A stretch of 64,000 bases of DNA from Marinobacter sp. EhC06 (lineage in GTDB: Bacteria; Pseudomonadota; Gammaproteobacteria; Pseudomonadales; Oleiphilaceae). The position numbers were made by a program, and so were the translations under genes. Shown here piece by piece: positions 35,813 to 44,342 of this stretch; the stretch's first letter is position 1, and every line of letters starts with the position of its first letter. Under the pieces are notes generated by a model. The model did no database searches, was not told where the DNA came from, and was given only the letters and a program-made list of their open reading frames with translations. Location: NCBI RefSeq assembly GCF_001650915.1, contig NZ_LXYO01000002.1, forward strand, positions 80,157-144,156, written 5' to 3'.

Positions 35813-36987
35813 CACACAAGCCACAAATAAAAATCCCCGCCACGTACATGCGTGGCGGCACCAGCAAAGGCGTGTTCTTCCGGCTGAAGGATTTGCCAGA
35901 AGCCTGCCAGAGCCCGGGCGAAGCCCGGGACAAACTCCTGCTGCGGGTGATCGGCAGTCCCGACCCCTACCAGAAGCAAATCGACGGTATGGGCGGCGCT
36001 ACCTCCAGCACCAGCAAAACCGTGATCCTGGCGGAGCCCACCCAGCCGGATCATGATGTCGACTACCTGTTCGGCCAGGTCTCCATCGACAAGCCGTTTG
36101 TGGACTGGAGCGGTAACTGTGGCAACCTTACTGCTGCTGTAGGCGCTTTCACCATCAACAGCGGTTTCGTGGCCAAAGACCGGATTCCGGAGAATGGCAC
36201 CTGCACCGTCCGCATCTGGCAGGCCAATATCAAGAAAACCATCGTCGCCCACGTGCCCATCACCAACGGTGAGGTACAGGAAACCGGCGATTTCGAGCTG
36301 GACGGCGTAACCTTCCCGGCTGCCGAAGTGCAGGTGGAATTCATGGACCCGGCCGATGGCGAAGGCTCCATGTTCCCAACCGGCAATCTGGTGGACGATC
36401 TGGAAGTGCCGGGCGTAGGCACCCTGAAAGCCACCATGATCAATGCTGGCATCCCCACCATCTTCGTGAACGCCGAAGACATCGGGTACAGGGGCACAGA
36501 GCTGCAGGACGACATCAACTCCGACCCCAAAGCCCTGGCAATGTTCGAAACCATCCGGGCCCATGGGGCGGTAAAAATGGGGCTGATCCAGAACATCGAA
36601 GAAGCAACCAACCGTCAACACACCCCGAAAGTGGCCTTCGTGGCGAAGCCGTCGGATTACGTATCCTCAAGCGGCAAGAGCATCGGGGCTGGGGATGTGG
36701 ATGTCCTGGTTCGCGCTCTGTCCATGGGCAAGCTCCACCACGCCATGATGGGCACGGCGGCGGTGGCAATTGCCACGGCATCGTCGGTTCCCGGAACCCT
36801 GGTGAATCTGGCCGCTGGCGGTGGCGACCGAACCCATGTGACCTTCGGTCACCCTTCCGGCACCTTACGTGTGGGGGCGGAAGCGAAGGAAGTGGATGGT
36901 CAGTGGACCGCAACCAAAGCCATTATGAGCCGCAGTGCGCGGGTTTTGATGGAAGGTTGGGTGAGGGTGCCTGGCGATACGTTCTAA
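35809..36987 (+). CDS. prpF: 2-methylaconitate cis-trans isomerase PrpF
   Basis: PrpF belongs to the diaminopimelate-epimerase-like fold family and works with AcnD. It has 392 residues. PATYMRGGTSKGVFF at the N-terminus and WSGNCGNLTAAVG near residue 100 are family segments. The ATGA overlap with acnD shows coupling. A strong terminator follows the stop. Confidence 0.95.
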   Translation: MTHKPQIKIPATYMRGGTSKGVFFRLKDLPEACQSPGEARDKLLLRVIGSPDPYQKQIDGMGGATSSTSKTVILAEPTQPDHDVDYLFGQVSIDKPFVDWSGNCGNLTAAVGAFTINSGFVAKDRIPENGTCTVRIWQANIKKTIVAHVPITNGEVQETGDFELDGVTFPAAEVQVEFMDPADGEGSMFPTGNLVDDLEVPGVGTLKATMINAGIPTIFVNAEDIGYRGTELQDDINSDPKALAMFETIRAHGAVKMGLIQNIEEATNRQHTPKVAFVAKPSDYVSSSGKSIGAGDVDVLVRALSMGKLHHAMMGTAAVAIATASSVPGTLVNLAAGGGDRTHVTFGHPSGTLRVGAEAKEVDGQWTATKAIMSRSARVLMEGWVRVPGDTF

Positions 36988-36990
36988 CAA

Positions 36991-37016
36991 AAACGGCGGC
37001 CTTTTGGCCGCCGTTT
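36991..37016. terminator. Bidirectional terminator between prpF and the PEP-CTERM gene
   Basis: AACGGCGGCC and GGCCGCCGTT pair perfectly around TTTT, with A-runs on the left and T on the right. It can stop prpF on the plus strand and the convergent PEP-CTERM gene on the minus strand. Confidence 0.85.
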
Positions 37017-37052
37017 CATTCTGCTTTTTGCTCAATCGTGCAGGTCTTTCTG

Positions 37053-37769
37053 TCAGGCTTTCTTGCGACGCATACCTGCAACGCCGAGGAGTCCCAAACC
37101 TAGAAGGCCCAGTGTGGCGGGTTCTGGAACTTGAACCTCGCGACGAAGCTTTTCTTCGAGGGTAGCCTGGAAGTCGTTGAAGTTACTCGCCAGAAGCGAA
37201 AACGATCCTGGTCCATAAGCGAAGTCGGGAGCAGTGCCGGTTCCGATGCCAATTGCGTTGACTACATCGGCATTGCCATTTTCCACGGCCCACGCTGATG
37301 TGCCGGTTATGGCTGCAGATCCTGCAGGATCAGTTCCCACATTGTTAAAACCGTCTGTTGAAACATCGATGATGGAACGTTGCGCTAAGCCGCTAAACGT
37401 GCCTTCAGCAGAGGTTATCCCGCATGAAATACAGGTGAGGTTACCATTTCCGCTTTGGCTGAGACCAAGGAAAAAGTTTGCCAGATTTGTCCTGGCGGTA
37501 ATGTCGGTAATCGTCGTCATGGTCCGCACGACACTTGCGGTCTCTGCAAACCGGATGACCGAAATGCCAACGCTTCCGTCAGTGGGCACCACATTGTTGA
37601 TTGCGTTAGCGTAACCACTCATCTGGAGGTTCCAGTTACTGCTACTGATACTTCCAGATGCATCCACCACCAGAGCCAATTCCGTAATCGGAGCTGCTGA
37701 CGCTGAGAATGGCGCAAATGCCGTGCAGCACGCCAGAAGCAGAGCTGCGAGTGTTTGCTTGATTTTCAT
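37053..37769 (-). CDS. PEP-CTERM protein with a von Willebrand A-type (DUF1194-like) domain
   Basis: This exported 238-residue protein has a signal peptide (about 1-26, ending SASA). The VWA-like domain follows with LVVDASGSISSSNW, whose DxSxS is the metal-ion site. The C-terminus is a complete sorting signal: VPEPATLGLLGLGLLG, a membrane-spanning stretch, then RRKK. Exosortase would cut at this signal and the protein would go to the surface. The ATG at 37769 has AAGGAG eight bases upstream. A sigma-54-like promoter lies 88 bases upstream. The gene sits inside the propionate cluster, between prpF and prpD, on the opposite strand. Confidence 0.9.
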   Translation of the reverse strand: MKIKQTLAALLLACCTAFAPFSASAAPITELALVVDASGSISSSNWNLQMSGYANAINNVVPTDGSVGISVIRFAETASVVRTMTTITDITARTNLANFFLGLSQSGNGNLTCISCGITSAEGTFSGLAQRSIIDVSTDGFNNVGTDPAGSAAITGTSAWAVENGNADVVNAIGIGTGTAPDFAYGPGSFSLLASNFNDFQATLEEKLRREVQVPEPATLGLLGLGLLGVAGMRRKKA

Positions 37770-37856
37770 ATGAAGATCTCCTTGAAAATTGTTTTTACAG
37801 GTTTCCGAACCCGCCTTTGCCTGAGCAACGCAGTCGCTTGCTCTATTCTTTTCGAT

Positions 37857-37872
37857 AGCCAGACTCGTGCCA
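37857..37872 (-). promoter_or_regulatory. Sigma-54-like -24/-12 promoter of the VWA PEP-CTERM gene
   Basis: On the minus strand the site reads TGGCACGAGTCTGGCT, which agrees with the consensus TGGCACRNNNNTTGCW at all defined bases but one. The GG and GC pairs have the required 10-base gap. It is 88 bases before the start codon. Confidence 0.7.
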
Positions 37873-38037
37873 ATAATAAATTCATCACTATAAACAGTGA
37901 CATATGGATTTCTGTCTAAAAAATGACACACTGAGGTGTAAATTTTTTCAACATCAGCCGATCCGCGATCACTGAATTCCGCTGGGTATTCAACTAGTCT
38001 TGCTGATAAAGCTGACTTCAGAAGAGGAAAACGGTTT

Positions 38038-39522
38038 ATGTCTGCGCAATTCGATATAAACGAACGCCCCGATTATGACGAAGTCCTGAGCAAAATAACT
38101 GACTACGTTCTAGGCTATCGCATTGACAGCGACGAAGCCTGGAACACCGCTCGCTACTGCTTGATGGATACTCTCGGGTGCGGTCTTCTGGCTCTGCGTT
38201 TTCCGGACTGCACGAAACATCTTGGCCCGATCGTTGAGGGCACGGTGGTTCCTCATGGTGCGCGCGTACCCGGAACGTCTTTCCGGCTTGATCCGGTGAA
38301 AGCCGCCTGGGATATCGGCTGTATCGTTCGCTGGTTGGACTACAACGACACCTGGCTGGCGGCAGAATGGGGTCACCCATCGGATAATCTCGGTGCCATA
38401 TTGGCCGTGGCAGACCATCTCTCGCAGAAACGGGTCGCCGAGGGCAAAGCCCCCCTGACTATGAGAGCGGTTCTGGAAGCCATGATCATGGCTCACGAAA
38501 TCCAGGGGGTCCTGGCGCTTGAGAATTCGTTCAATCGCGTGGGTCTGGATCATGTAGTGCTGGTGAAAGTCGCCTCTACAGCAGTTGCGGCGAAAATGAT
38601 GGGCGCCAACCGGCAGCAGCTACTCTCTGCGTTATCCCATGCATGGGTAGATGGACAATCACTCAGGACTTATCGTCACGCACCCAACGCAGGCTCCAGA
38701 AAATCCTGGGCCGCCGGCGACGCCACATCGAGAGCAGTGAGGCTGGCCGATATAGCCATGCGTGGGGAGATGGGAATACCGGGAGTGCTGACAGCGCCGC
38801 AATGGGGTTTCTACGACGTACTATTCAGCAAAACCAACAAAGATCAGAAGCTCAAGCCAGAGGGCAAAAGAGAGTTCTCCATTCCCCAGAATTTTGGCTC
38901 CTATGTAATGGAAAACATCCTTTTCAAGATTTCCTTCCCGGCCGAATTCCATGCCCAGACCGCTGCTGAGGCAGCTGTAACGCTTCATCCAGAGATACAG
39001 GACCGGCTTGATGATATCGACAGGATTGTTATTACCACTCACGAATCGGCTATCCGGATCATCTCCAAGGTTGGAAAGTTGGCGAACGCGGCGGACCGGG
39101 ATCACTGTTTGCAGTACATGACAGCCGTACCTTTGATTTTCGGAACTCTCACTGCAGAACACTATGAGGATTCATTTCACGAGGCTCACCCGATCATCGA
39201 CACCCTTCGGGATAAAATGGAGATCGTTGAAGATGAGCGCTATACCCGGGAATACCTGGAGGAGGACAAGCGTTCAATAGCCAATGCGGTCCAGGTATTT
39301 TTCAGAGATGGCAGCAGCACCGACAAAGTAGCCGTTGAGTATCCTATTGGCCATCGCCGGCGGAGAAAAGATGGAATGCCATTGCTGTTAGATAAATTCC
39401 GCCACAACCTCGCCACGCGGTTTCCAGCTCAGCGCTGTGATCAGATCAACGCAATATGCAAGGACCAGCAGGAGCTGGAAGCAACTGCCGTACAGGATTT
39501 TGTTTCACTTTTTACCATTTAG
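38038..39522 (+). CDS. prpD: 2-methylcitrate dehydratase PrpD
   Basis: This is a MmgE/PrpD-family dehydratase of 494 residues that converts 2-methylcitrate to 2-methylaconitate without an iron-sulfur cluster. Family segments are [36 protein letters not shown] near residue 100, and the C-terminal [13 protein letters not shown] lies about ten bases before the ATG. It is on the same strand as the other prp genes but separated from prpF by a gene on the other strand, so it must have its own promoter. The cell thus encodes two dehydratase routes (AcnD-PrpF and PrpD). Confidence 0.92.
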   Translation: MSAQFDINERPDYDEVLSKITDYVLGYRIDSDEAWNTARYCLMDTLGCGLLALRFPDCTKHLGPIVEGTVVPHGARVPGTSFRLDPVKAAWDIGCIVRWLDYNDTWLAAEWGHPSDNLGAILAVADHLSQKRVAEGKAPLTMRAVLEAMIMAHEIQGVLALENSFNRVGLDHVVLVKVASTAVAAKMMGANRQQLLSALSHAWVDGQSLRTYRHAPNAGSRKSWAAGDATSRAVRLADIAMRGEMGIPGVLTAPQWGFYDVLFSKTNKDQKLKPEGKREFSIPQNFGSYVMENILFKISFPAEFHAQTAAEAAVTLHPEIQDRLDDIDRIVITTHESAIRIISKVGKLANAADRDHCLQYMTAVPLIFGTLTAEHYEDSFHEAHPIIDTLRDKMEIVEDERYTREYLEEDKRSIANAVQVFFRDGSSTDKVAVEYPIGHRRRRKDGMPLLLDKFRHNLATRFPAQRCDQINAICKDQQELEATAVQDFVSLFTI

Positions 39523-39632
39523 CGAGGTTGGACAAGGGACAAGCGAGGCCGCCTGTCAGTAATTTTTACAGAACGTTAAGCTCATTGGCTTATTTTTTGT
39601 TTAACTAATTGAAAGTAATAAGTTAAAAATTT

Positions 39633-39648
39633 CGGCCCCGAATTTGCT
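39633..39648 (+). promoter_or_regulatory. Sigma-54-like promoter of the second PEP-CTERM gene
   Basis: CGGCCCCGAATTTGCT has GG and GC with the correct 10-base gap and a perfect TTGCT at -12. The -24 part is weaker than in the site before the VWA gene. It lies 45 bases before the start codon. Confidence 0.55.
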
Positions 39649-39692
39649 TCAAGGAGCAGACATCAAAAAGGGAAGTACCAAGGAGCAGTATC

Positions 39693-40454
39693 ATGGTGAT
39701 GTCTTCATTCCTTCGATTGGCGGCCGGCATCTCGGTCGCATCAGCGTTTGCTTTTTCGTCCATCGCTCAAGCCAGTATCGTCCATTACGTTAGCGGCCCC
39801 GGCGCCACCCAGGATGATGAGCAGTTTTTTTGGGGCCAACTCTCCAGCCGACAAACGGAAGGTTTTGAGGGGCTTACAAGTGGCTTTCAAAGCCTGGTAG
39901 TCAATACCGGTGTCGGCGAATTCTCTACCTCTGAGAATAATCCGGATCAATATGGCCAATCCTGTAATCAAGGGAGTTTTTCTTGCGGTGAAGGTTTGGG
40001 GATTGTGCAAGGTGACCTTTATGGCCGCTTCCCGATGCCAAGTGACACTGACAACGAACAGTATCTGGATAGCCTCGATCATCAAGCTTTCGATTTCAAG
40101 CCAATAGACGGTGTTACTGCCATTGGCTTCTTCCTTACTGACCCTAATGATCAGTGGGGCACCCTGGATATCAAAGTTAGCGGAATTGACGACGTTTTCA
40201 CCGAATCAATTCAAAATATACTTGGAACGAATGGCAACGTATCCTCCGGAAACACCTACTACCTCAGCTTTTTTTCGCTAAGCGGTTCTATTGAAAAGCT
40301 TTCTTTCAATATGAACAACACCAGTGATGGCATTGGTATAGACAACGTTACCGTTGGCCGTGTGACGGTCCCTGAGCCTGGAACTCTGGCTCTTCTTGGC
40401 CTTGGTATTACCGGGCTCGCGCTGTCGCGGAAGCGAAAGCAGGCGAAATCGTAA
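39693..40454 (+). CDS. PEP-CTERM sorting-signal protein of unknown function
   Basis: This exported 253-residue protein has a signal peptide (about 1-26, ending AQA). A beta-rich body with no domain I recognise is followed by the sorting signal VPEPGTLALLGLGITGLAL and a basic tail RKRKQ. Cys-Asn-Gln-Gly-Ser-Phe-Ser-Cys in the middle may form a disulfide. AAGGAG precedes the ATG. It is the gene just before the polysaccharide cluster and is closed by a terminator. Confidence 0.88.
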   Translation: MVMSSFLRLAAGISVASAFAFSSIAQASIVHYVSGPGATQDDEQFFWGQLSSRQTEGFEGLTSGFQSLVVNTGVGEFSTSENNPDQYGQSCNQGSFSCGEGLGIVQGDLYGRFPMPSDTDNEQYLDSLDHQAFDFKPIDGVTAIGFFLTDPNDQWGTLDIKVSGIDDVFTESIQNILGTNGNVSSGNTYYLSFFSLSGSIEKLSFNMNNTSDGIGIDNVTVGRVTVPEPGTLALLGLGITGLALSRKRKQAKS

Positions 40455-40468
40455 GAAGAGGTTAACGT

Positions 40469-40507
40469 AACTGGCAGGTCGGAGAAGTACGGCCTGTCAG
40501 TTTTGTT
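40469..40507 (+). terminator. Terminator after the PEP-CTERM gene
   Basis: AACTGGCAGG pairs with CCTGTCAGTT (one G-T pair) and is followed by TTTGTTT. It separates the PEP-CTERM gene from the polysaccharide operon. Confidence 0.7.
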
Positions 40508-40647
40508 TACAAATAGCGGAATGCATCGAAAAGGTTACGTCGCCTCGATTGAAGTAAACCCAAATTGAAGTACACTGTTGCTCTGAAATCGCTGTATAGA
40601 ACGCAAAGGATGCAGTTTTATGGTTGTGAGCAGCAAAAGGAGTCGAC

Positions 40648-42060
40648 GTGGCCCACGTCAGATTGTTTAGACACTACATTCATCTCCCCTTCGTCATTCT
40701 TGGCCTGATCGACTGCGCTGTCCTGGTCCTGGCTTGTGCACTTGCCATCTTTTTCCGGTTTTTTGGAGATGTTGAGCTTTTCGGCGCTAATCTGAAATTT
40801 ATTCTTCCTTCCTGTGTCGTTTTTGCAATATTCAACCTTGTCGTGATGGTCGCTTTGGGTGTTCATCAGTCCCGGGTTGAGGAGGGCATGTCCGGCATGA
40901 TGCTCCGGACTATCATGGCCGTTGTTATTGCGCTTCCACTGAGTGGTTTTGCCTGGTTTACCTCAAGTGAATGGCTTTGGTACCTGGGAGACAGCAGTGT
41001 TCTGACGACCTCTTCGGTATTTGGTGTTTTTCTTCTTGGTATTGCTCGTTCGGTATTTTTTGCGGTCATCGGCAAGGATGCGTTCAAACGGAAAGTGTTG
41101 GTGCTGGGCGCCGGCGTTCGTGCCCGACAGTTGCTGGAGGATCTGAGAACGCCATTTAACAGGAAGGGATTTGTGTTGGCCGGGTTTGTCCCCATGCCGG
41201 ATGCCGCTATTGAAGTCGATCAACAATACCTGCTGAACTTTCCGGGTACGCTTCACGATTATGTGCTGCGCAGCCCGGTAGCCGAGATTGTGGTCGCTGT
41301 CGATGACCGTCGAAAGGGTCTGCCGATGGAGGACCTTCTGGAATGCAAAATGGAAGGCATCAAGATTGTCGACGGCGCGAGTTTCTATGAGCGTGAGTCG
41401 CGCAAAGTTGCCCTTGAAATGATTACGCCAGGCTGGCTGGTGTTCTCGGACGGTTTCAATGTTTCTTCTGTATTTGGCGCAGGCAAGCGCTCTCTCGACT
41501 TGCTTGCCGCCGGCGCGCTCTTTATTGCTACCTGCCCATTGATGTTGTTGACCGCTATCGCAATCAAGATTGAGGATGGCTGGAAAGCACCGGTGTTTTA
41601 TAGTCAGGAAAGGGTTGGACTTAACGGCAGACCTTTCATGGTCCACAAGTTCCGCTCAATGAAGACCGACGCTGAGAAAGATGGCGCAGTATGGGCGAAG
41701 AAAAACGACTCCCGGGTAACCAGGGTCGGAGATTTTATTCGAAAGGTAAGAATTGATGAGCTGCCTCAGCTATTCAACGTCCTGAATGGCAGCATGGCTT
41801 TTGTTGGGCCGAGACCAGAACGTCCTGTGTTCGTTGAGCAGTTGACCCGCAAGATTCCATTCTACAATGAACGACATCGCGTAAAGCCTGGTCTGACCGG
41901 GTGGGCGCAGCTTTGCTTTGCGTACGCCGACAATGAAGAGGACACTCGCGAGAAACTCAGGTACGACCTTTATTACATCAAGAACCAAAGTTTACTTCTG
42001 GATTTGTTGGTTATAATTCAGACAGTAGAGGTGGTATTGTTCAAAAAAGGATCAAGGTAG
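40648..42060 (+). CDS. Priming sugar transferase, PEP-CTERM/exosortase-associated type
   Basis: This 470-residue membrane protein starts exopolysaccharide synthesis by moving a sugar phosphate onto undecaprenyl phosphate. Four or five N-terminal helices are followed by a nucleotide-binding-like middle (KVLVLGAGVRARQLLEDL) and the C-terminal catalytic domain with KIEDGWKAPVFYSQERVG, KFRSMKTDAE and KPGLTGWAQ. This is the layout of the exosortase-associated TIGR03013 group. The start is GTG with AAAAGGAG before it. It is the first gene of a same-strand run through the NRPS. Confidence 0.92.
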   Translation: MAHVRLFRHYIHLPFVILGLIDCAVLVLACALAIFFRFFGDVELFGANLKFILPSCVVFAIFNLVVMVALGVHQSRVEEGMSGMMLRTIMAVVIALPLSGFAWFTSSEWLWYLGDSSVLTTSSVFGVFLLGIARSVFFAVIGKDAFKRKVLVLGAGVRARQLLEDLRTPFNRKGFVLAGFVPMPDAAIEVDQQYLLNFPGTLHDYVLRSPVAEIVVAVDDRRKGLPMEDLLECKMEGIKIVDGASFYERESRKVALEMITPGWLVFSDGFNVSSVFGAGKRSLDLLAAGALFIATCPLMLLTAIAIKIEDGWKAPVFYSQERVGLNGRPFMVHKFRSMKTDAEKDGAVWAKKNDSRVTRVGDFIRKVRIDELPQLFNVLNGSMAFVGPRPERPVFVEQLTRKIPFYNERHRVKPGLTGWAQLCFAYADNEEDTREKLRYDLYYIKNQSLLLDLLVIIQTVEVVLFKKGSR

Positions 42061-42121
42061 CTGTGGGTCAGAGTTTTCTCGTCGATTACAGCTTTCCCAT
42101 TCACGGAGAAGAAAGAGAGTA

Positions 42122-42772
42122 ATGAATATGACTGGCGCGAAGTTTTTGCTGAATGGTTTTGCCTCTGTTCTGGCTTTGATCGTGTTGAGTGGTTGCTCCT
42201 CAACACCGTCATCCTCCCCCGATCGAATTCAACGGGCCCTGGAGGCGCCGGTGACACAGGAGAATGAAGAATACGTCCTGGGGCCAACCGACGTCGTTCA
42301 GGTTTCCGTTTGGAGAAATGAGGACCTTAGCATAGCTGTTCCTGTCCGGCCGGACGGAAAGATCTCTGTGCCTCTGGTAGGAGATGTTCAGGCTAGTGGT
42401 AGATCACCACAACAGTTAGCCGATTCCATCGAGACGCAATTGGCACAATATATTCGCGAACCTCAGGTGAGCATTGTTGTTACTTCCATGGGGAGTAACG
42501 AGTTTGTTAATCGGGTGAGGGTGACTGGCGCCGTCCAGCAACCAACCTCTGTCCCATACCGTGAAGGGATGACCGTTCTTGATATGGTGCTGGGTGCAGG
42601 CGGTCTAACACCATTTGCTGCCGAAAATGATACCCGCCTCTATAGAGTTCATGAGGGAGAAGTGGTCGCCATTCCTGTTCGTCTCGGAGACATTCTGAGT
42701 GATGGGGACATCACAACAAACTATTCCCTGCGACCGGGCGACATTATCAGCGTCCCTGAGCGCAGTTTCTGA
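42122..42772 (+). CDS. Polysaccharide export lipoprotein (Wza-like), XrtA-associated
   Basis: This outer-membrane export protein of 216 residues has a lipoprotein signal with lipobox VLSGC near residue 25. A polysaccharide-export domain (about 50-130, YVLGPTDVVQVSVWRNEDLS) and one SLBB domain (about 135-215, RVTGAVQQPTSVPYREGMTV) follow. The short single-SLBB form matches the exosortase-associated export family (TIGR03027). It should form the outer-membrane channel with the chain-length protein encoded next. Confidence 0.9.
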   Translation: MNMTGAKFLLNGFASVLALIVLSGCSSTPSSSPDRIQRALEAPVTQENEEYVLGPTDVVQVSVWRNEDLSIAVPVRPDGKISVPLVGDVQASGRSPQQLADSIETQLAQYIREPQVSIVVTSMGSNEFVNRVRVTGAVQQPTSVPYREGMTVLDMVLGAGGLTPFAAENDTRLYRVHEGEVVAIPVRLGDILSDGDITTNYSLRPGDIISVPERSF

Positions 42773-42815
42773 ATAGATCCCTGAAAGACCATCGATTCCT
42801 GAGTGAGTATTTGAA

Positions 42816-44342
42816 ATGGCTCTTCCTTTAAGTCAGTTGCCACGAGAGGCCCTGCGTGAAGTCCGGTCGCGGAAATGGCTGTCTTTCCTGCTATTTGCAA
42901 TTGTGAGTGCGGCAGTTCTGGCACTTGGTTTTCTGTGGCCATACAAATACGAATCGAGCGTGGTAATCTTCGTTGATGACCAAAACATTATCAGGCCTTT
43001 GATGGAAGGGAGTGCGGTACCGACAGAAATAAATGAGCGGGCATCAGCTGCCAAGGAGCTCCTCTGGTCGCGCAGCGTCATAGAACAGATAGCGACGGAC
43101 CCGGACATCTTTGGTGAAGGTGCTGCGTCGCCATCTCCGGAGGTTCTTGAAGGTCGAATCGCTGGTTTGCGGAGCAATCTTATTGTCAGGCCTCGTGGTG
43201 ACTCCTATTTCAGTATTGAGTACACGGCAGAATCGCAGATCCGCGCATTCAAGGTGGCACAGCGTTTTGGGCAGCTGTTTATCGAGGAGAATAATCAACG
43301 CAAGCGTTCTGAAAGCAGAGCTGCGTACGACTTCATTGATAAACAGGTAAAGAGCTATGAGCAGCAGCTCGCAGAAGTTGAGAGGCGCCTTAAGGACTTT
43401 CTTTCCAGGAACGTAGATGGCACAGAAGGCGAAGCCAATAACAGGATGGCGGACCTCCGGCGTCAACTTGAGCTGGCACAGCTAGAGCGAGAAGAGCTTG
43501 AAACTAGAGCTGATTCCCTCCAACAACAATTGAGTAATCTGCCTCCCACTCTTCGCCAAGGCAAAACCGAAAATGCCTTTCAGGAGCGGATCAATACGCT
43601 CGAGGCTCGTCTTGACGCCCTTCGACTGCAATACCACGATTCTTACCCGGACATAGTAATCCTGAGAGAGCAACTGGCAGAGCTTCGCAAGCAGCGTGAC
43701 AGGGCGCTGGCGGAGGCAACTCCTGAATTGAATCAGAATCAGGGGGAGAGCGTCGCCAATCCGGTCTATCAAGAGGTTCGATCCGAGTTGGTTACTACCC
43801 GAGCGGATATGGAGACGATACAAACCCGCATTCGCTCCATTGAGAGGCTGATTTCAGAACAGAAGGAAAGAATGGAGCGGATCCAGGCGAATAAGGCCCA
43901 GTACTCCGAGCTGACCCGCGACATGGAGGTAAATAAACAGATCTATGATGACCTCCTGAAACGTCGAGAAAAAGCGCGTGTATCCATGCACCTGGATATT
44001 GAAGGTCAGGGCCTGAATTACCGGATAAACGAAACAGCCCAATACCCACTCGCCCCGGACGGGCCAAGGTTTGAGATGTTCGCCATGGCGGGCCTGTTCA
44101 TAGGTCTTGTGGCTCCGTTCGGGGCGGCAATCGGATGGGTTCAAGTCGATCCCAGAATAAGAGTGCGTAGTCAGGTGGAGGAAGAGTTTGACTTCCCGGT
44201 GCTTGAGCAGATACCGGTGGTTCGGACGCCCTATGAGAAGCGTCGTGACAGGCGGATCACCGTTGCTGTATTTATTCTGTCGGCATTGGTTGCTGCGGCC
44301 TACATTGCTGTCGCTGCCGCAACCATCATTGGGGTGATTTGA
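42816..44342 (+). CDS. Chain-length determinant protein (Wzz/GNVR type), exosortase-associated
   Basis: This inner-membrane co-polymerase has 508 residues. There is one helix near residues 20-40, a Wzz domain, and a long periplasmic coiled coil (about 165-380, many Glu/Gln/Arg heptads). The last segment has NETAQYPLAPDGPRFEMFA (the proline-rich GNVR end) and a second helix near 415-435. A further C-terminal hydrophobic helix (about 483-505) gives it an extra membrane pass. The stop overlaps the kinase-like gene start (ATGA). Confidence 0.9.
   Translation: MALPLSQLPREALREVRSRKWLSFLLFAIVSAAVLALGFLWPYKYESSVVIFVDDQNIIRPLMEGSAVPTEINERASAAKELLWSRSVIEQIATDPDIFGEGAASPSPEVLEGRIAGLRSNLIVRPRGDSYFSIEYTAESQIRAFKVAQRFGQLFIEENNQRKRSESRAAYDFIDKQVKSYEQQLAEVERRLKDFLSRNVDGTEGEANNRMADLRRQLELAQLEREELETRADSLQQQLSNLPPTLRQGKTENAFQERINTLEARLDALRLQYHDSYPDIVILREQLAELRKQRDRALAEATPELNQNQGESVANPVYQEVRSELVTTRADMETIQTRIRSIERLISEQKERMERIQANKAQYSELTRDMEVNKQIYDDLLKRREKARVSMHLDIEGQGLNYRINETAQYPLAPDGPRFEMFAMAGLFIGLVAPFGAAIGWVQVDPRIRVRSQVEEEFDFPVLEQIPVVRTPYEKRRDRRITVAVFILSALVAAAYIAVAAATIIGVI

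Noticed and set aside
33485-35824. 779-residue open frame antisense to acnD
   Set aside because: It lies wholly opposite a clear aconitase-family gene, has no domain I recognise, and such long mirror frames are expected from GC-rich codon use.
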